NCBI GenBank assembly: GCA_959023295.1
Contig: CAUFBM010000001.1
Location: 124,001-188,000 of the forward strand
Length of the DNA: 64,000 nucleotides
Source of the DNA: an uncultured Collinsella sp.
GTDB lineage: Bacteria > Actinomycetota > Coriobacteriia > Coriobacteriales > Coriobacteriaceae
Reading direction: 5' to 3'
Shown: piece by piece, positions 16,322-24,780 of the stretch
Numbering within the stretch: position 1 is the stretch's first letter
How the letters are laid out: every line of letters begins with the position of its first letter
The notes under the pieces: model-generated
Told to the model about the DNA's origin: nothing
The model's input: only the letters and a program-made list of their open reading frames with translations
Databases searched by the model: none
Translations under genes and position numbers: made by a program

Positions 16322-17356
16322 CTAGCAAATTCTCGGCAGCTGCTCTCCCACGAGCATGTCGAGGATGCGGGTCGAGCCCCAGCCGGTGCGCACGCGCACG
16401 GCGGGATGGGAGCCCTCGGCAAGTGGCAGCACGCGACCGATGATGGCGGCATTCTCGCCGTAGCGGGCGGCGCGCATGGCGCTCAGCGCGGCATCGGCTT
16501 GCTCGGCCGGCACGACGGCAACCATCTTGCCCTCGTTTGCCACCTGCAGCACATCGTAGCCGAGCATCTCGCAGGCGGCCTGCACGTCGGGACGCACGGG
16601 CACGGCATCTTCGTCGACCTCCATGGCAACACCGCTGGCCTGGGCAAACTCGTTGAGTGTGGACGCCAGGCCACCACGCGTGGGGTCGCGAAAGCAACGC
16701 GTGCCGGGCGCTGCGGCCAAAACGTCGGCAATCAGGTGGTTGAGCGGCGCGGCATCGCTTTCTATCGTGCTCGAAAACGCTAGGCCCTCGCGTTGGCTCA
16801 TGATGGCGATGCCGTGGTCGCCCAGCGTACCCGATACCAGAATGACATCGCCGGGCTGGCAGTTGGCCCCGCTGAGCTCCACACCCGCGGGCACTTCGCC
16901 CACGCCGGCGGTATTGATGTAGACGCCGTCGGCCCCGCCGCGCTCGACCACCTTGGTGTCGCCCGTGATTATGGACACGCCTGCCTCGCGCGCCGTTTCG
17001 GCCATCGTCTGCACAATCTGGCGGAGCTTATCCATGGGATAGCCCTCTTCGAGGATAAATCCGCACGACAGGTAGCGCACGTTGGCGCCCGAGGTCGCGA
17101 CGTCGTTGACGGTTCCGCACACGGCGAGGCGGCCGATGTTGCCACCGGGGAAGAACTGCGGCGAGACTACAAAGCTGTCGGTCGACATGGCGATGCGCCC
17201 GCTCGCGGGCAGCGCGGCGACGCCGGCATCGTTGCCCTCGAGCAGCTCGGGCGACCCAAAGGCATCCAAAAAGACCTCGTCGATGATGCGTTTCATCATC
17301 TGGCCGCCGGAGCCGTGGCCCAACAGGACGGTGCTATCGGTAACGCTATGGGACAT
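16322..17356 (-). CDS. hypE: Hydrogenase maturation protein HypE
   Basis: A 344-aa member of the PurM/SelD-like ATPase family. HypE dehydrates the carbamoyl group delivered by HypF to a thiocyanate on its C-terminal cysteine, making the CN ligands of [NiFe]-hydrogenase. The C-terminal PRIC motif with terminal Cys344 is present. The N-terminal GHGSGG, NDAGV and later ITGDTKVVERG motifs match the ATP-binding fold. The start ATG at 17356 follows GGAG at 8 bases. It is the last gene of the minus-strand hypF-hypC-hypD-hypE run, 85 bp after hypD. Confidence 0.95.
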   Translation of the reverse strand: MSHSVTDSTVLLGHGSGGQMMKRIIDEVFLDAFGSPELLEGNDAGVAALPASGRIAMSTDSFVVSPQFFPGGNIGRLAVCGTVNDVATSGANVRYLSCGFILEEGYPMDKLRQIVQTMAETAREAGVSIITGDTKVVERGGADGVYINTAGVGEVPAGVELSGANCQPGDVILVSGTLGDHGIAIMSQREGLAFSSTIESDAAPLNHLIADVLAAAPGTRCFRDPTRGGLASTLNEFAQASGVAMEVDEDAVPVRPDVQAACEMLGYDVLQVANEGKMVAVVPAEQADAALSAMRAARYGENAAIIGRVLPLAEGSHPAVRVRTGWGSTRILDMLVGEQLPRIC

Positions 17357-17440
17357 ATCGAAAACTCCAATCGGGGGTGGAATTATATGGGTGAGGCGCA
17401 GCGTCGACCGGCCCGCCGTTCGTTAGAGCGGCGGAACCCA

Positions 17441-18553
17441 TTAGCCTCGGTAGCGGAAATATGCTGCACAGCTGCCCTCGGAGCTCACCATGCACGGGCC
17501 GACGGGGTGCTCGGGCGTGCAGGTGCGGCCAAAGAGCGGGCAGCTGCTCGGCGTAATGGCCCCGCGCAGCACGTCGCCGCAGCGGCACCCACGCGGCTCG
17601 ACCGTCTCCTCGACGGGCACGTCAAAGCGGGTACGGGCATCAAAGCGCGAGAACTCGGGGCGGATGGAAAGGCCCGAGTTGGCAATCGGCCCCAGCCCGC
17701 GCCACGTGGTGTCGCACGGCTCAAACACTTGCTCGACCAGCTGGCGCGCCACGGGATTGCCGTCTGCATTGACGCCACGGCGGTAGGCGTTGCCAATCGT
17801 GGGCCTGTTCTCGACAACCATCTGGACCAGCATGCAGATGCCCTGCAGGATATCGACCGGTTCAAATCCCGTGACCACGCCCGGGGTATCGAACTCATCG
17901 ACCAAAAAGCCAAAGGGGGCTAAGCCCGTGATGGTGGCGACGTGGCCCGGCAGGATAAAGCCGTCGATGGTGGTCTCGGGATCGTTGGCGATGGCGCGCA
18001 ACGCCGGCGGCGTGGTCTTGTGGGCGCAATAGACCGAAAAGTTCAAAAGCCCGCGCGCCTCGGCCTCCAAGATGGCGGCGGCGATGGTGGGCGTCGTAGT
18101 CTCAAAGCCTACGCCCATAAAAATGACCGGACGATCGGGGTTTTGCTCGGCGATGTCGAGCGCGTCGAGCGGGGAGTAGACGATGCGGATGTCGCGTCCT
18201 GCCGCCTTTTGCGCGGCGAGCGAGGTGGATGATCCGGGCACGCGCATCATGTCGCCAAAGGTGGTGATGATGGCGCCGTCTATGTTGGCGAGCGCGATTG
18301 CGTGGTCGATGTCGCGGTTGGCGGTAACGCAGACGGGGCAACCCGGACCGCTCAGCAGTTTGAGTCCCGTCGGCATAATGGAGCGAAAGCCATAGCGACC
18401 GATGCTCACGGTGTGCGTGCCGCAGACTTCCATAAGGTTGATGGTGCGGTCGCCGACGAGTTCACGGATGCGTTCGATGAGCTCGCGTGCCAGCTTGGAA
18501 TCGCGAAATGCCGAAAAGTCGATACCGGAGCGAGCCGGCTGTCCGGCCGCCAC
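17441..18553 (-). CDS. hypD: Hydrogenase maturation protein HypD
   Basis: A 370-aa [4Fe-4S] scaffold protein that, with HypC, holds the Fe(CN)2CO unit. The family motifs are visible: MEVCGTHT (Cys44), GPGCPVCVT (two cysteines), GFETTTP, and the C-terminal Fe-S cysteines in GCRCGDVLRG, CPLFGRTC and GSCAAYFRY. The start codon is a GTG at 18553 that shares one base with the hypC stop (TAGTG), so translation is probably coupled. An N-terminal sequence beginning MAAGQPARSG precedes the conserved core. Confidence 0.95.
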   Translation of the reverse strand: MAAGQPARSGIDFSAFRDSKLARELIERIRELVGDRTINLMEVCGTHTVSIGRYGFRSIMPTGLKLLSGPGCPVCVTANRDIDHAIALANIDGAIITTFGDMMRVPGSSTSLAAQKAAGRDIRIVYSPLDALDIAEQNPDRPVIFMGVGFETTTPTIAAAILEAEARGLLNFSVYCAHKTTPPALRAIANDPETTIDGFILPGHVATITGLAPFGFLVDEFDTPGVVTGFEPVDILQGICMLVQMVVENRPTIGNAYRRGVNADGNPVARQLVEQVFEPCDTTWRGLGPIANSGLSIRPEFSRFDARTRFDVPVEETVEPRGCRCGDVLRGAITPSSCPLFGRTCTPEHPVGPCMVSSEGSCAAYFRYRG

Positions 18554-18813
18554 TAGTATGCCTCGGCCGGGTTGCTGGCCAGTTGGTCTTCTTCGACCAG
18601 TTCGGTCATGGTGTTGACCAGGTCGAGCGTCTCCTGCGCCTCCTGCTCGTCGACGATCTGGATGCCAAATCCAGCGTGCACCAGAATATAGTCGCCTACT
18701 TGTGCCGTCGGCACGAGGCGCAGCGAAACGGGGCGCTCGATGCCCATCATGTCGACGGTCGCCTTAAGGTCGTCGTCGCGTTTGACCACTTTACCGGGAA
18801 CGGCAAGGCACAT
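18553..18813 (-). CDS. hypC: Hydrogenase maturation chaperone HypC/HybG
   Basis: An 86-aa OB-fold chaperone starting MCLAVPGKV. The Cys2 is the residue that binds iron and the hydrogenase large-subunit precursor. VGDYILVHAGFGIQIVD is the conserved core. The start follows AAGGGGAA. It lies between hypF and hypD and overlaps the hypD start by one base. Confidence 0.95.
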   Translation of the reverse strand: MCLAVPGKVVKRDDDLKATVDMMGIERPVSLRLVPTAQVGDYILVHAGFGIQIVDEQEAQETLDLVNTMTELVEEDQLASNPAEAY

Positions 18814-18942
18814 AATGTTCCCCTTTATACGTTTTGCGCTGGATAGGCGCCTAATTACCCATCAGTTGATGGTAGCGCTCGCGGGAGTCACGAGCAAACG
18901 CGTTACACCTGTGAGACGGTGGCGCGCAGGCTGGAAAAACGC

Positions 18943-21414
18943 CTATCGCGATGCTGTCTGCGCGAGGAGAGCGCGAGCGATGGCGGCCTGACCGTAGGCG
19001 ATGCAGCCGTCGTTGACGGGCACGGAGTGGGGAACCAAGACAGTGAGACCCACGCTTTTGAGCTCACGGGTGAGGAGCTGGAGCAAAAGTCGGTTCATGA
19101 ACACGCCGCCCGAGAGCGCGACGGTGCTAATGCCCTCGCGCGCGCAGATTTCGGTGGCGATGCGCGCCGAGGAGCGCGCGACGGCGACATGGAAGTCGAG
19201 TGCGAGCCTGTCGGCGGGCGCTCCGGCTTCAATTCCCTCCAAAAGTGCCTCAAAGAGTGCTTTCTGGTCCAGCACATCGGGGCCGTCCAACCACGATGGG
19301 CCAGATGTGGAATAGCCGACGTTGTCGTCGGGAAAACGGGCGATTTTGCCGTCCAGTGCACGCCAAGCGGCGGCTTCGAGCTCGATGGCGGGTTCGCCCT
19401 CGTAGGTTGCCTGGCCGCAAATGCCCAAAATCGCGGCTGCGGCATCAAACAGGCGACCCATACTGCTGGTGCGCGGACTGTTGATGCCGCGCGCGATCAT
19501 CGTTGCCGTTATGCTGCGCGTTTGCTCGTCAAGGCTGTTCAAGAGCCCCACGGCTCCCGGGTGCTCGAGCAGGTCGAGCTCGCTGAGCAGGGCAAAGGCG
19601 TTGCGGCGGGCATCGTGTACGGATGCGGCGCCACCGGGAAGCGCCCAGGTGCGCAGATGCGCGACGCGCTCAAAATCGGCGAGATGGGCGACAAGAAACT
19701 CACCGCCCCATATGGTGCCGTCGGTGCCGGCGCCCGTGCCGTCGAAGGCGATGCCGAGGACGCGTGCATCGGGCGCAAGCCGGCCTGCGGCAATCGCCTC
19801 TGCCATGACGCTCGCGATGTGCGCATGATGGTGCTGGACTTCGATAAGCGGCAGATTGTGCTCCCGTGCCTGCTCGCGCGCCCATTGGCTCGACAGATAA
19901 CCGGGATGCATGTCGCATGCCAAGGCGGCAGGCGCCAGGTCAAAGAGGCTTTCCAGACGTGTGCGTGCGGCGCTCCAAGCATCGAAAGTCGCGCCGTTTT
20001 CGATATCGCCGATATGCTGCGACACAAAACAGGCCGCATGGCTGTCGGCGTCCTCGCGCGTGAGTGCGATCGTGGCTTTTTGCTGCGGCCCGCAGGCGAG
20101 CACACAGGGCGTGGTGTCGTCGAGCGCCGGCAACGACAGCGGTTGCGGCGCATATCCGCGTGCACGACGTACGGGCATGACGTCGCCGTCGACCACGCGT
20201 ACCACGGAGTCGTCGTAGCGCGACAGGATCGCGCGGTCGTTGCCGAGCAGCGCGTCGGCGATGCCGGCGGCAACAAGGTGCTCCCATGCAAGGGCATCGT
20301 CGGTCTCGATGGGCTCTTCGCTCAGGTTTCCGCTGGTCATGACGAGTGCTTGGATGCCGCGCGCTGCAGCCGCGGCGAGCAGCAAATGTTGAAGTGGGGT
20401 GTAGGGGAGCATGACGCCGAGCTCGGGCAAGTCGTGCGCGACGGATGGCGCGAGTTCGAGGGCGTTGGGGGAGCCGTGGGTGTCGCTGCCGGTTGCGCGG
20501 CGACGCAACAGCACAATGGGACGAACACTGCCGGCCAGCAGGTCGCGCTCAACGCCATCAATGTGACACAGGCGCTCGGCGTCGGCAAGGCTGCGCACCA
20601 TAACGGCAAGTGGCTTGTTGCTGCGACGCTTGCGACGGCGCAACTCGCACACCGCCTGTTCGTTGGCGGCGTCGCAGGCTAGGTGGAACCCACCGAGACC
20701 CTTGATGGCGACGATGCCGCCGCCTGCCAGCAGCTCGACGCAGCGTTCGATGATGGCATCGCTGGCCTCGCGCGTAGAGCCGACGGCTGGCGTTGCGTCG
20801 ACCGCCGCTGGCTTTCCGTCGCGGTGCGCCTCGCGCCACGTAATGTGCGGCCCGCATTCAAAGCAGGCGTCGGGCTGCGCGTGAAACCGCCGATCGAGCG
20901 GGTCGGCGTACTCTGCGGCGCAGGTGGGACACATGGGAAAGCGATCCATCGAGGTGGCCGCTCGGTCATAGGGCAGCGAGCGAATGATGGTAAAGCGCGG
21001 CCCGCAGTTGGTGCAGTTGATAAAGGGATAGTGAAAGCGTCGGTCGGCGGGGTCGAACAACTCGCGCAGGCAGTCGTCGCACGTGGCGATGTCGGGTGAG
21101 ATGAGCGTCGTGTGCATGGTCTGATCCTGCGACGCTACGATACGAAAGGCCTGCTCATCGTCAGCATCCCAAACGTCGGGCTCCAGGTCTGCAACAGCGA
21201 CATGCTCAACGCGGGCCGCAGCAGGCGCGTGCTCCGACAGCGCGGCGACAAAGCCGTCGAGTGCCTCGACCGAAGCATGCGCCTCGATGTGCACGCCATC
21301 GCCCGCGTTGAGCACCCAGCCGCAAATGCCATGCGCCATAGCCTCGCGATACACAAATGGCCGCATGCCAACGCCCTGCACAATGCCCGTCACATGAATA
21401 TGCACATGCCGCAT
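18943..21414 (-). CDS. hypF: Carbamoyltransferase HypF
   Basis: An 823-aa enzyme that makes the cyanide precursor from carbamoyl phosphate. The order of domains is standard: an acylphosphatase-like domain (residues 1-95, GIVQGVGMRPFVYR), two C4 zinc fingers (Cys112/115 with 134/137 and Cys162/165 with 184/187), a YrdC-like domain (from about 205) and a Kae1-like carbamoyltransferase domain (VQHHHAHIASVMAE near residue 485, FDGTGAGTDGTIWGGE). The ATG at 21414 follows AAGGGGAGCC; an ATG at 21429 precedes that ribosome site and is not preferred. It is the first hyp gene after nikR, 29 bp downstream. Confidence 0.95.
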   Translation of the reverse strand: MRHVHIHVTGIVQGVGMRPFVYREAMAHGICGWVLNAGDGVHIEAHASVEALDGFVAALSEHAPAAARVEHVAVADLEPDVWDADDEQAFRIVASQDQTMHTTLISPDIATCDDCLRELFDPADRRFHYPFINCTNCGPRFTIIRSLPYDRAATSMDRFPMCPTCAAEYADPLDRRFHAQPDACFECGPHITWREAHRDGKPAAVDATPAVGSTREASDAIIERCVELLAGGGIVAIKGLGGFHLACDAANEQAVCELRRRKRRSNKPLAVMVRSLADAERLCHIDGVERDLLAGSVRPIVLLRRRATGSDTHGSPNALELAPSVAHDLPELGVMLPYTPLQHLLLAAAAARGIQALVMTSGNLSEEPIETDDALAWEHLVAAGIADALLGNDRAILSRYDDSVVRVVDGDVMPVRRARGYAPQPLSLPALDDTTPCVLACGPQQKATIALTREDADSHAACFVSQHIGDIENGATFDAWSAARTRLESLFDLAPAALACDMHPGYLSSQWAREQAREHNLPLIEVQHHHAHIASVMAEAIAAGRLAPDARVLGIAFDGTGAGTDGTIWGGEFLVAHLADFERVAHLRTWALPGGAASVHDARRNAFALLSELDLLEHPGAVGLLNSLDEQTRSITATMIARGINSPRTSSMGRLFDAAAAILGICGQATYEGEPAIELEAAAWRALDGKIARFPDDNVGYSTSGPSWLDGPDVLDQKALFEALLEGIEAGAPADRLALDFHVAVARSSARIATEICAREGISTVALSGGVFMNRLLLQLLTRELKSVGLTVLVPHSVPVNDGCIAYGQAAIARALLAQTASR

Positions 21415-21443
21415 GTGGCTCCCCTTCATTGAAGTGTGTGCTG

Positions 21444-21938
21444 TTAGAGCCCCAGGCTCTGCTTGGTGGCGGCGCAGGTGAGCTCGCCGTGCTTAACGCC
21501 GCGCAGCCCCAGCAATCGGTCCGCCAGCTCGTAGACGCGTTTGCCGCGACCCTTGAGCGCCAGAATCTCCAGGCAGTTGTGGTGGTCCAGATGCACGTGC
21601 ATGGTCGAGACAATCTCGTCGGTGTAGTCGTGCTGCACCTCGTCCAGACGGCGCGTCAGATCGCCGGTATGGTGGTCATAGATCATGGTGAGCGAACCGA
21701 TGACCTGCTCGTCGGGCGTGCGCATCTGCTCCTTGGCAATCGATGCGCGAATCAGATCGCGTACGGCCTCGGAACGGTTGGCCACGTCACCGCGGCGCGC
21801 GATCTGCTCGTCAAAGCGGCGCAGCAGGTCGTCGGGCGCGGTGACCGAAAAGCGGACCAGCTCGGAGCTGGAGCCGCTGCAGCGGCAGCTCGCATCGTCG
21901 TCCGCACCGTGATCGTGCCCGTGCTCGTGCTCGGCCAC
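21444..21938 (-). CDS. nikR: Nickel-responsive regulator NikR with a His/Cys-rich N-terminal extension
   Basis: A 164-aa ribbon-helix-helix repressor. The RHH DNA-binding domain is at residues 27-70 (LVRFSVTAPDDLLRRFDEQI, RSEAVRDLIR). A C-terminal ACT-like domain carries the nickel ligands His103, His114, His116 and Cys122, spaced as His76/His87/His89/Cys95 of E. coli NikR. The first 26 residues are an extra EHEHGHDHGADDD and CRC segment able to bind metal, absent from ordinary NikR. The start is a GTG one base after the stop of the 82-aa gene. It heads the hypF-C-D-E run, so nickel control of hydrogenase maturation is likely. Confidence 0.88.
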   Translation of the reverse strand: MAEHEHGHDHGADDDASCRCSGSSSELVRFSVTAPDDLLRRFDEQIARRGDVANRSEAVRDLIRASIAKEQMRTPDEQVIGSLTMIYDHHTGDLTRRLDEVQHDYTDEIVSTMHVHLDHHNCLEILALKGRGKRVYELADRLLGLRGVKHGELTCAATKQSLGL

Positions 21939-21939
21939 G

Positions 21940-22188
21940 TTACACCAGTTTCACAGAGCCGACGGAGTTGTGATCTGCCTCGATGGCCTCCTCGTAGCCC
22001 TCGAGCGCATCATGCGCCTCGTGCAGCGCAGACATGGCGGCCTCGAGCTTGGCGCCAATGCGCTCCATGTCAAAGTTCTCGGTCGCATGCAGCAGCTGAT
22101 GGCTCCACTCGTGAGCGAGCTCGATGGTGTCGTCGACCTGCTTGACGCTCATGGCAAGCTGGCTCATGTTCATTCCGACGTCATGCAT
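21940..22188 (-). CDS. Small helical protein preceding nikR, function unknown
   Basis: An 82-aa acidic, almost fully helical protein (MHDVGMNMSQLAMSVKQVDD, then HEWSHQLLHATENF and KLEAAMSALHEAHDALEGYE) with seven histidines. There is no membrane segment or known motif. AAAGGAGAT precedes the ATG. The stop is one base from the nikR start, so the two are translationally linked and probably work in the same nickel/hydrogenase context. A metal-binding or chaperone role is only a guess. Confidence 0.75.
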   Translation of the reverse strand: MHDVGMNMSQLAMSVKQVDDTIELAHEWSHQLLHATENFDMERIGAKLEAAMSALHEAHDALEGYEEAIEADHNSVGSVKLV

Positions 22189-22252
22189 GGGAGATCTCCT
22201 TTTGTGCGGGGCGATATGGTGGTTCAGATTCTACTACGCCCGCCTTGGGTGC

Positions 22253-22298
22253 CGCCGCATAAGAAAACGGGTGCGAGTCCGTCTGACCCGCACCCGTT
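22253..22298 (-). terminator. Rho-independent terminator of trxA (minus strand)
   Basis: AACGGGTGCG (22266-22275) pairs with CGCACCCGTT (22289-22298). On the minus strand the hairpin is followed by TTTTCTTAT. It separates the thioredoxin transcript from the nikR-hyp run. Confidence 0.8.
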
Positions 22299-22409
22299 CA
22301 CTGGGGGCTGTTTGTGTCTACCATACTATCCGTGGTCGCATGCCTTGCGTTTGGCACTCCGGCGAGCGGTGCGAAACCGCTCATGGACGGCAGGCAAGTA
22401 ACAAGCGTA

Positions 22410-22730
22410 TTACAGATGTTTCTCCAGCAGTGCCTGAAGTCTTGCCTTGGGTAGGGCGCCGACCGAGCGGTCGACCTCCTCGCCGTTCTTAAAGACGACC
22501 AGCGTGGGGATGCTCATGACGCCAAACTTCATGGCCAGGTCCTGGTTGTCGTCGACGTTGCACTTGGCCACAGTCAGCTTGCCGGCCAGCTCGTCGGCCA
22601 CTTCGTCAACGATGGGCGAGAGCGAACGACAGGGACCGCACCACGGTGCCCAAAAATCAACCAGCACGGGAAGGCTGCCGTTAACGACGGAATCGAAGTT
22701 CTCGGGGGTAATCTGCTTAATGTCAGCCAT
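22410..22730 (-). CDS. trxA: Thioredoxin
   Basis: A 106-aa cytoplasmic disulfide reductase of standard thioredoxin size. The active site WAPWCGPC (CGPC at residues 30-33), the cis-proline in MSIPTLVVFKNG and the N-terminal ITPENFDSVV strand are all present. The ATG at 22730 follows GGAGG at 6 bases; the longer frame from 22814 has no ribosome site. No thioredoxin reductase lies nearby. Confidence 0.93.
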   Translation of the reverse strand: MADIKQITPENFDSVVNGSLPVLVDFWAPWCGPCRSLSPIVDEVADELAGKLTVAKCNVDDNQDLAMKFGVMSIPTLVVFKNGEEVDRSVGALPKARLQALLEKHL

Positions 22731-22866
22731 GGTGACCTCCATAGTGCGACGCGGCTCGGCCGCGTAAAACTCAGTACGACCGTGCTTATACCCAACGGCC
22801 CGCAAAGCAAGCACTCGCGGTCGGCTCTTTTATATAATGGTGGGCACGCAAACGATTGGAGAGTGC

Positions 22867-23442
22867 ATGCCCACGTCACAAAGCCAGAAAAAAGAAGCCA
22901 TCGCCCAGGCGACCGAGCAGGAGCTCGCATCGCTCGCGGGTCGCGGCGTGCGTATCGCAGGCAACGCGTGCTCGCCGATTGTGCTGGTAAAAGGTGATTT
23001 AGACGACGCCGAGCGTGCGGGCGGCGAGCTGGCTGCCGGTCCGGACGGTGCCGCGCTGCGCAAGGCGCTCGGCGCCATCGGCTACGCGCCAGAGGATTTT
23101 TGCGTGCTGGCAAGTGTTGCCGGCGCGGGCGACGGAGCGGTTGCGATAGGCGAGGGCCTGCCGTGCGAGCTGTTCCGCGAGGCGCTCGAGGCCTTGGACC
23201 CCGAGGCGGTCCTGCTGCTGGACGATCGCGCGGCCGATACCATGCGCGAGACCTATGCCGACATGCTCGTGGCAATCGACGACTTTGATACCGCTATGCT
23301 CAAGCCCGGCTTGGTCGCCCATGTGCAGGGTCGTCGCGTGCTCGCGCTCGACGGTTTTGAGGCAGCGCTCACTGACAAAGCCGCCAAGCAGCGCATGTGG
23401 GCATACATCAAGCAGTTGACCCCGGCAGCCGCGCCGCTGTAG
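22867..23442 (+). CDS. Degenerate uracil-DNA glycosylase-like protein, function unknown
   Basis: A 191-aa protein. Its layout recalls family-4/5 uracil-DNA glycosylases: a first strand region SPIVLVKGDLDDAERAGGE, GPDGAALRKALGAIGYAPED (compare the GxPFVGRAG-LLDxMLAAIG block), CVLASV, then ALDPEAVLLLDDRAADTM and a final RVLALDGFEAAL helix. The usual Gly-Glu-Ala-Pro-Gly catalytic loop, the four Fe-S cysteines and the HPSP-type motif are missing, so an active glycosylase is unlikely. The start ATG at 22867 follows GGAGAG. It is divergent from trxA. The fold assignment is inference; otherwise it is a conserved hypothetical. Confidence 0.7.
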   Translation: MPTSQSQKKEAIAQATEQELASLAGRGVRIAGNACSPIVLVKGDLDDAERAGGELAAGPDGAALRKALGAIGYAPEDFCVLASVAGAGDGAVAIGEGLPCELFREALEALDPEAVLLLDDRAADTMRETYADMLVAIDDFDTAMLKPGLVAHVQGRRVLALDGFEAALTDKAAKQRMWAYIKQLTPAAAPL

Positions 23443-23502
23443 CGGACCGGAGCCGACAAGGCGGCCCTGGCGGGTCGAGCGCAGCGCCGGCTTATCGCGC
23501 CC

Positions 23503-24780
23503 CTACATCACGGCGCGCAGCTCAAATCGGTCGCCGTTGATGCGAAACTGGCAGTTGCCGTTCATGCGTTCGACGGCAAGCTTAATGCTTTTGGTTCCAA
23601 AGCCGTGTCCGGTGTGCCCGGCTACGGGCATGCCATCGACCATGCGCGGCGGGCAACCAAATGTGTTGGAGACCAAAAGGAGCAGTTGCCCGTCCTCGCA
23701 ACGCAGGTCCAGATCGACAAATCGCTTGCCCTGGGGAGCGGCGCTCGCGGCGACGATGGCGTTGTCCAGGGCGTTCGAGAGCACGCTAAACAGGTCGACG
23801 TCGGCTACATGGACGCTCTCGGGCACGGCGGCGCGCAAATCGGCGGTGATGCCGTTTCGGTTGATATCGGAGCTAAATGACGAAAGCACGATATTGACCG
23901 TGTCGTTGGCGCAGTAGCGGCGCACGGCGGTGCGGTCGTTCGTCTCGCAGAGCTCGTCGATGCGCTCGAGCGCCTCGTCGATGCGGTCCTCTTCGATCAA
24001 AGCCGCAAGGCCGCGCAGGAAGTGCCGCATGTCATGGCGGAGGACCGAAAGCTCACGTCCAGATTGGCGCCAGGCCTCGAGCTCCTTGATGGCTGCGCTG
24101 TCGCGGGTCGCGAGCATCCAGCGCTCGCGCTCGGCGGTTTCTTTTGCCTCGTATTCGCGCAGATAAACGGCAAGAAACATAAGGTAGAACGCGCAAAGCG
24201 CAAACGCCAAAAACTCAACTGTCACCACAGAGCCCGAGTGGAAGAGCGTGGTGTAGACATTGGTGGCGTAGTCAAAGATGTAGTAGACGAGCGGCAGGAT
24301 GAGCAAAATCTCGAGTTCGGTAGGGCTTTTGACCGCCAGGCGCGGACCGATGTCGCTTGCCCAATGCAGCAGGATCGCAAAGACGACGGCCGTGGTGATA
24401 ATGCGTGCCACGTAGTACACGATTTGCGAGTCGGTGGCGGCGAGCGCGGCGATGCCCATCCAGTTGCTGAACTGGCAGCTCAGATAAGCGCTGGTGACGC
24501 CCAGCATAACGAGCAGCGGGTTTAGCCGATAGCGCGCGCACAGATAGATGACGAGCGGCAGATGCACGACGAGCGGATATGCCTGGCGGGCGAAAAGCTC
24601 GCCGCCGACGGCATTGGCGAGGCCGAATGTGCATCCGGTTACAGCGCTGACCGTCACCAGTTCAAGCGCATGACGCCGGTTAATCTCGATGCCGCAGAGC
24701 GCCGCCGAGGCAAAAACGCCAAAAAGCAGGGTTGTTGCGTGGTGAATGGCCCAAAGTGCCATCTCGGCGGTGGGGAGCAT
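23503..24780 (-). CDS. Sensor histidine kinase, AgrC/GHKL type
   Basis: A 425-aa membrane kinase. Six to seven hydrophobic segments occupy residues 8-208. A coiled linker follows, then the dimerisation segment LRHDMRHFLRG (His249 is the likely phosphorylation site). The GHKL ATPase has N-box SNALDNAIVAA and a G-box around GHGFGTKS. This architecture is that of peptide-sensing AgrC/ComD kinases. The start ATG overlaps the stop of the response regulator (TAATG), so the two are translated together. There is no AgrB or AgrD gene in the window. The signal is unknown. Confidence 0.88.
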   Translation of the reverse strand: MLPTAEMALWAIHHATTLLFGVFASAALCGIEINRRHALELVTVSAVTGCTFGLANAVGGELFARQAYPLVVHLPLVIYLCARYRLNPLLVMLGVTSAYLSCQFSNWMGIAALAATDSQIVYYVARIITTAVVFAILLHWASDIGPRLAVKSPTELEILLILPLVYYIFDYATNVYTTLFHSGSVVTVEFLAFALCAFYLMFLAVYLREYEAKETAERERWMLATRDSAAIKELEAWRQSGRELSVLRHDMRHFLRGLAALIEEDRIDEALERIDELCETNDRTAVRRYCANDTVNIVLSSFSSDINRNGITADLRAAVPESVHVADVDLFSVLSNALDNAIVAASAAPQGKRFVDLDLRCEDGQLLLLVSNTFGCPPRMVDGMPVAGHTGHGFGTKSIKLAVERMNGNCQFRINGDRFELRAVM

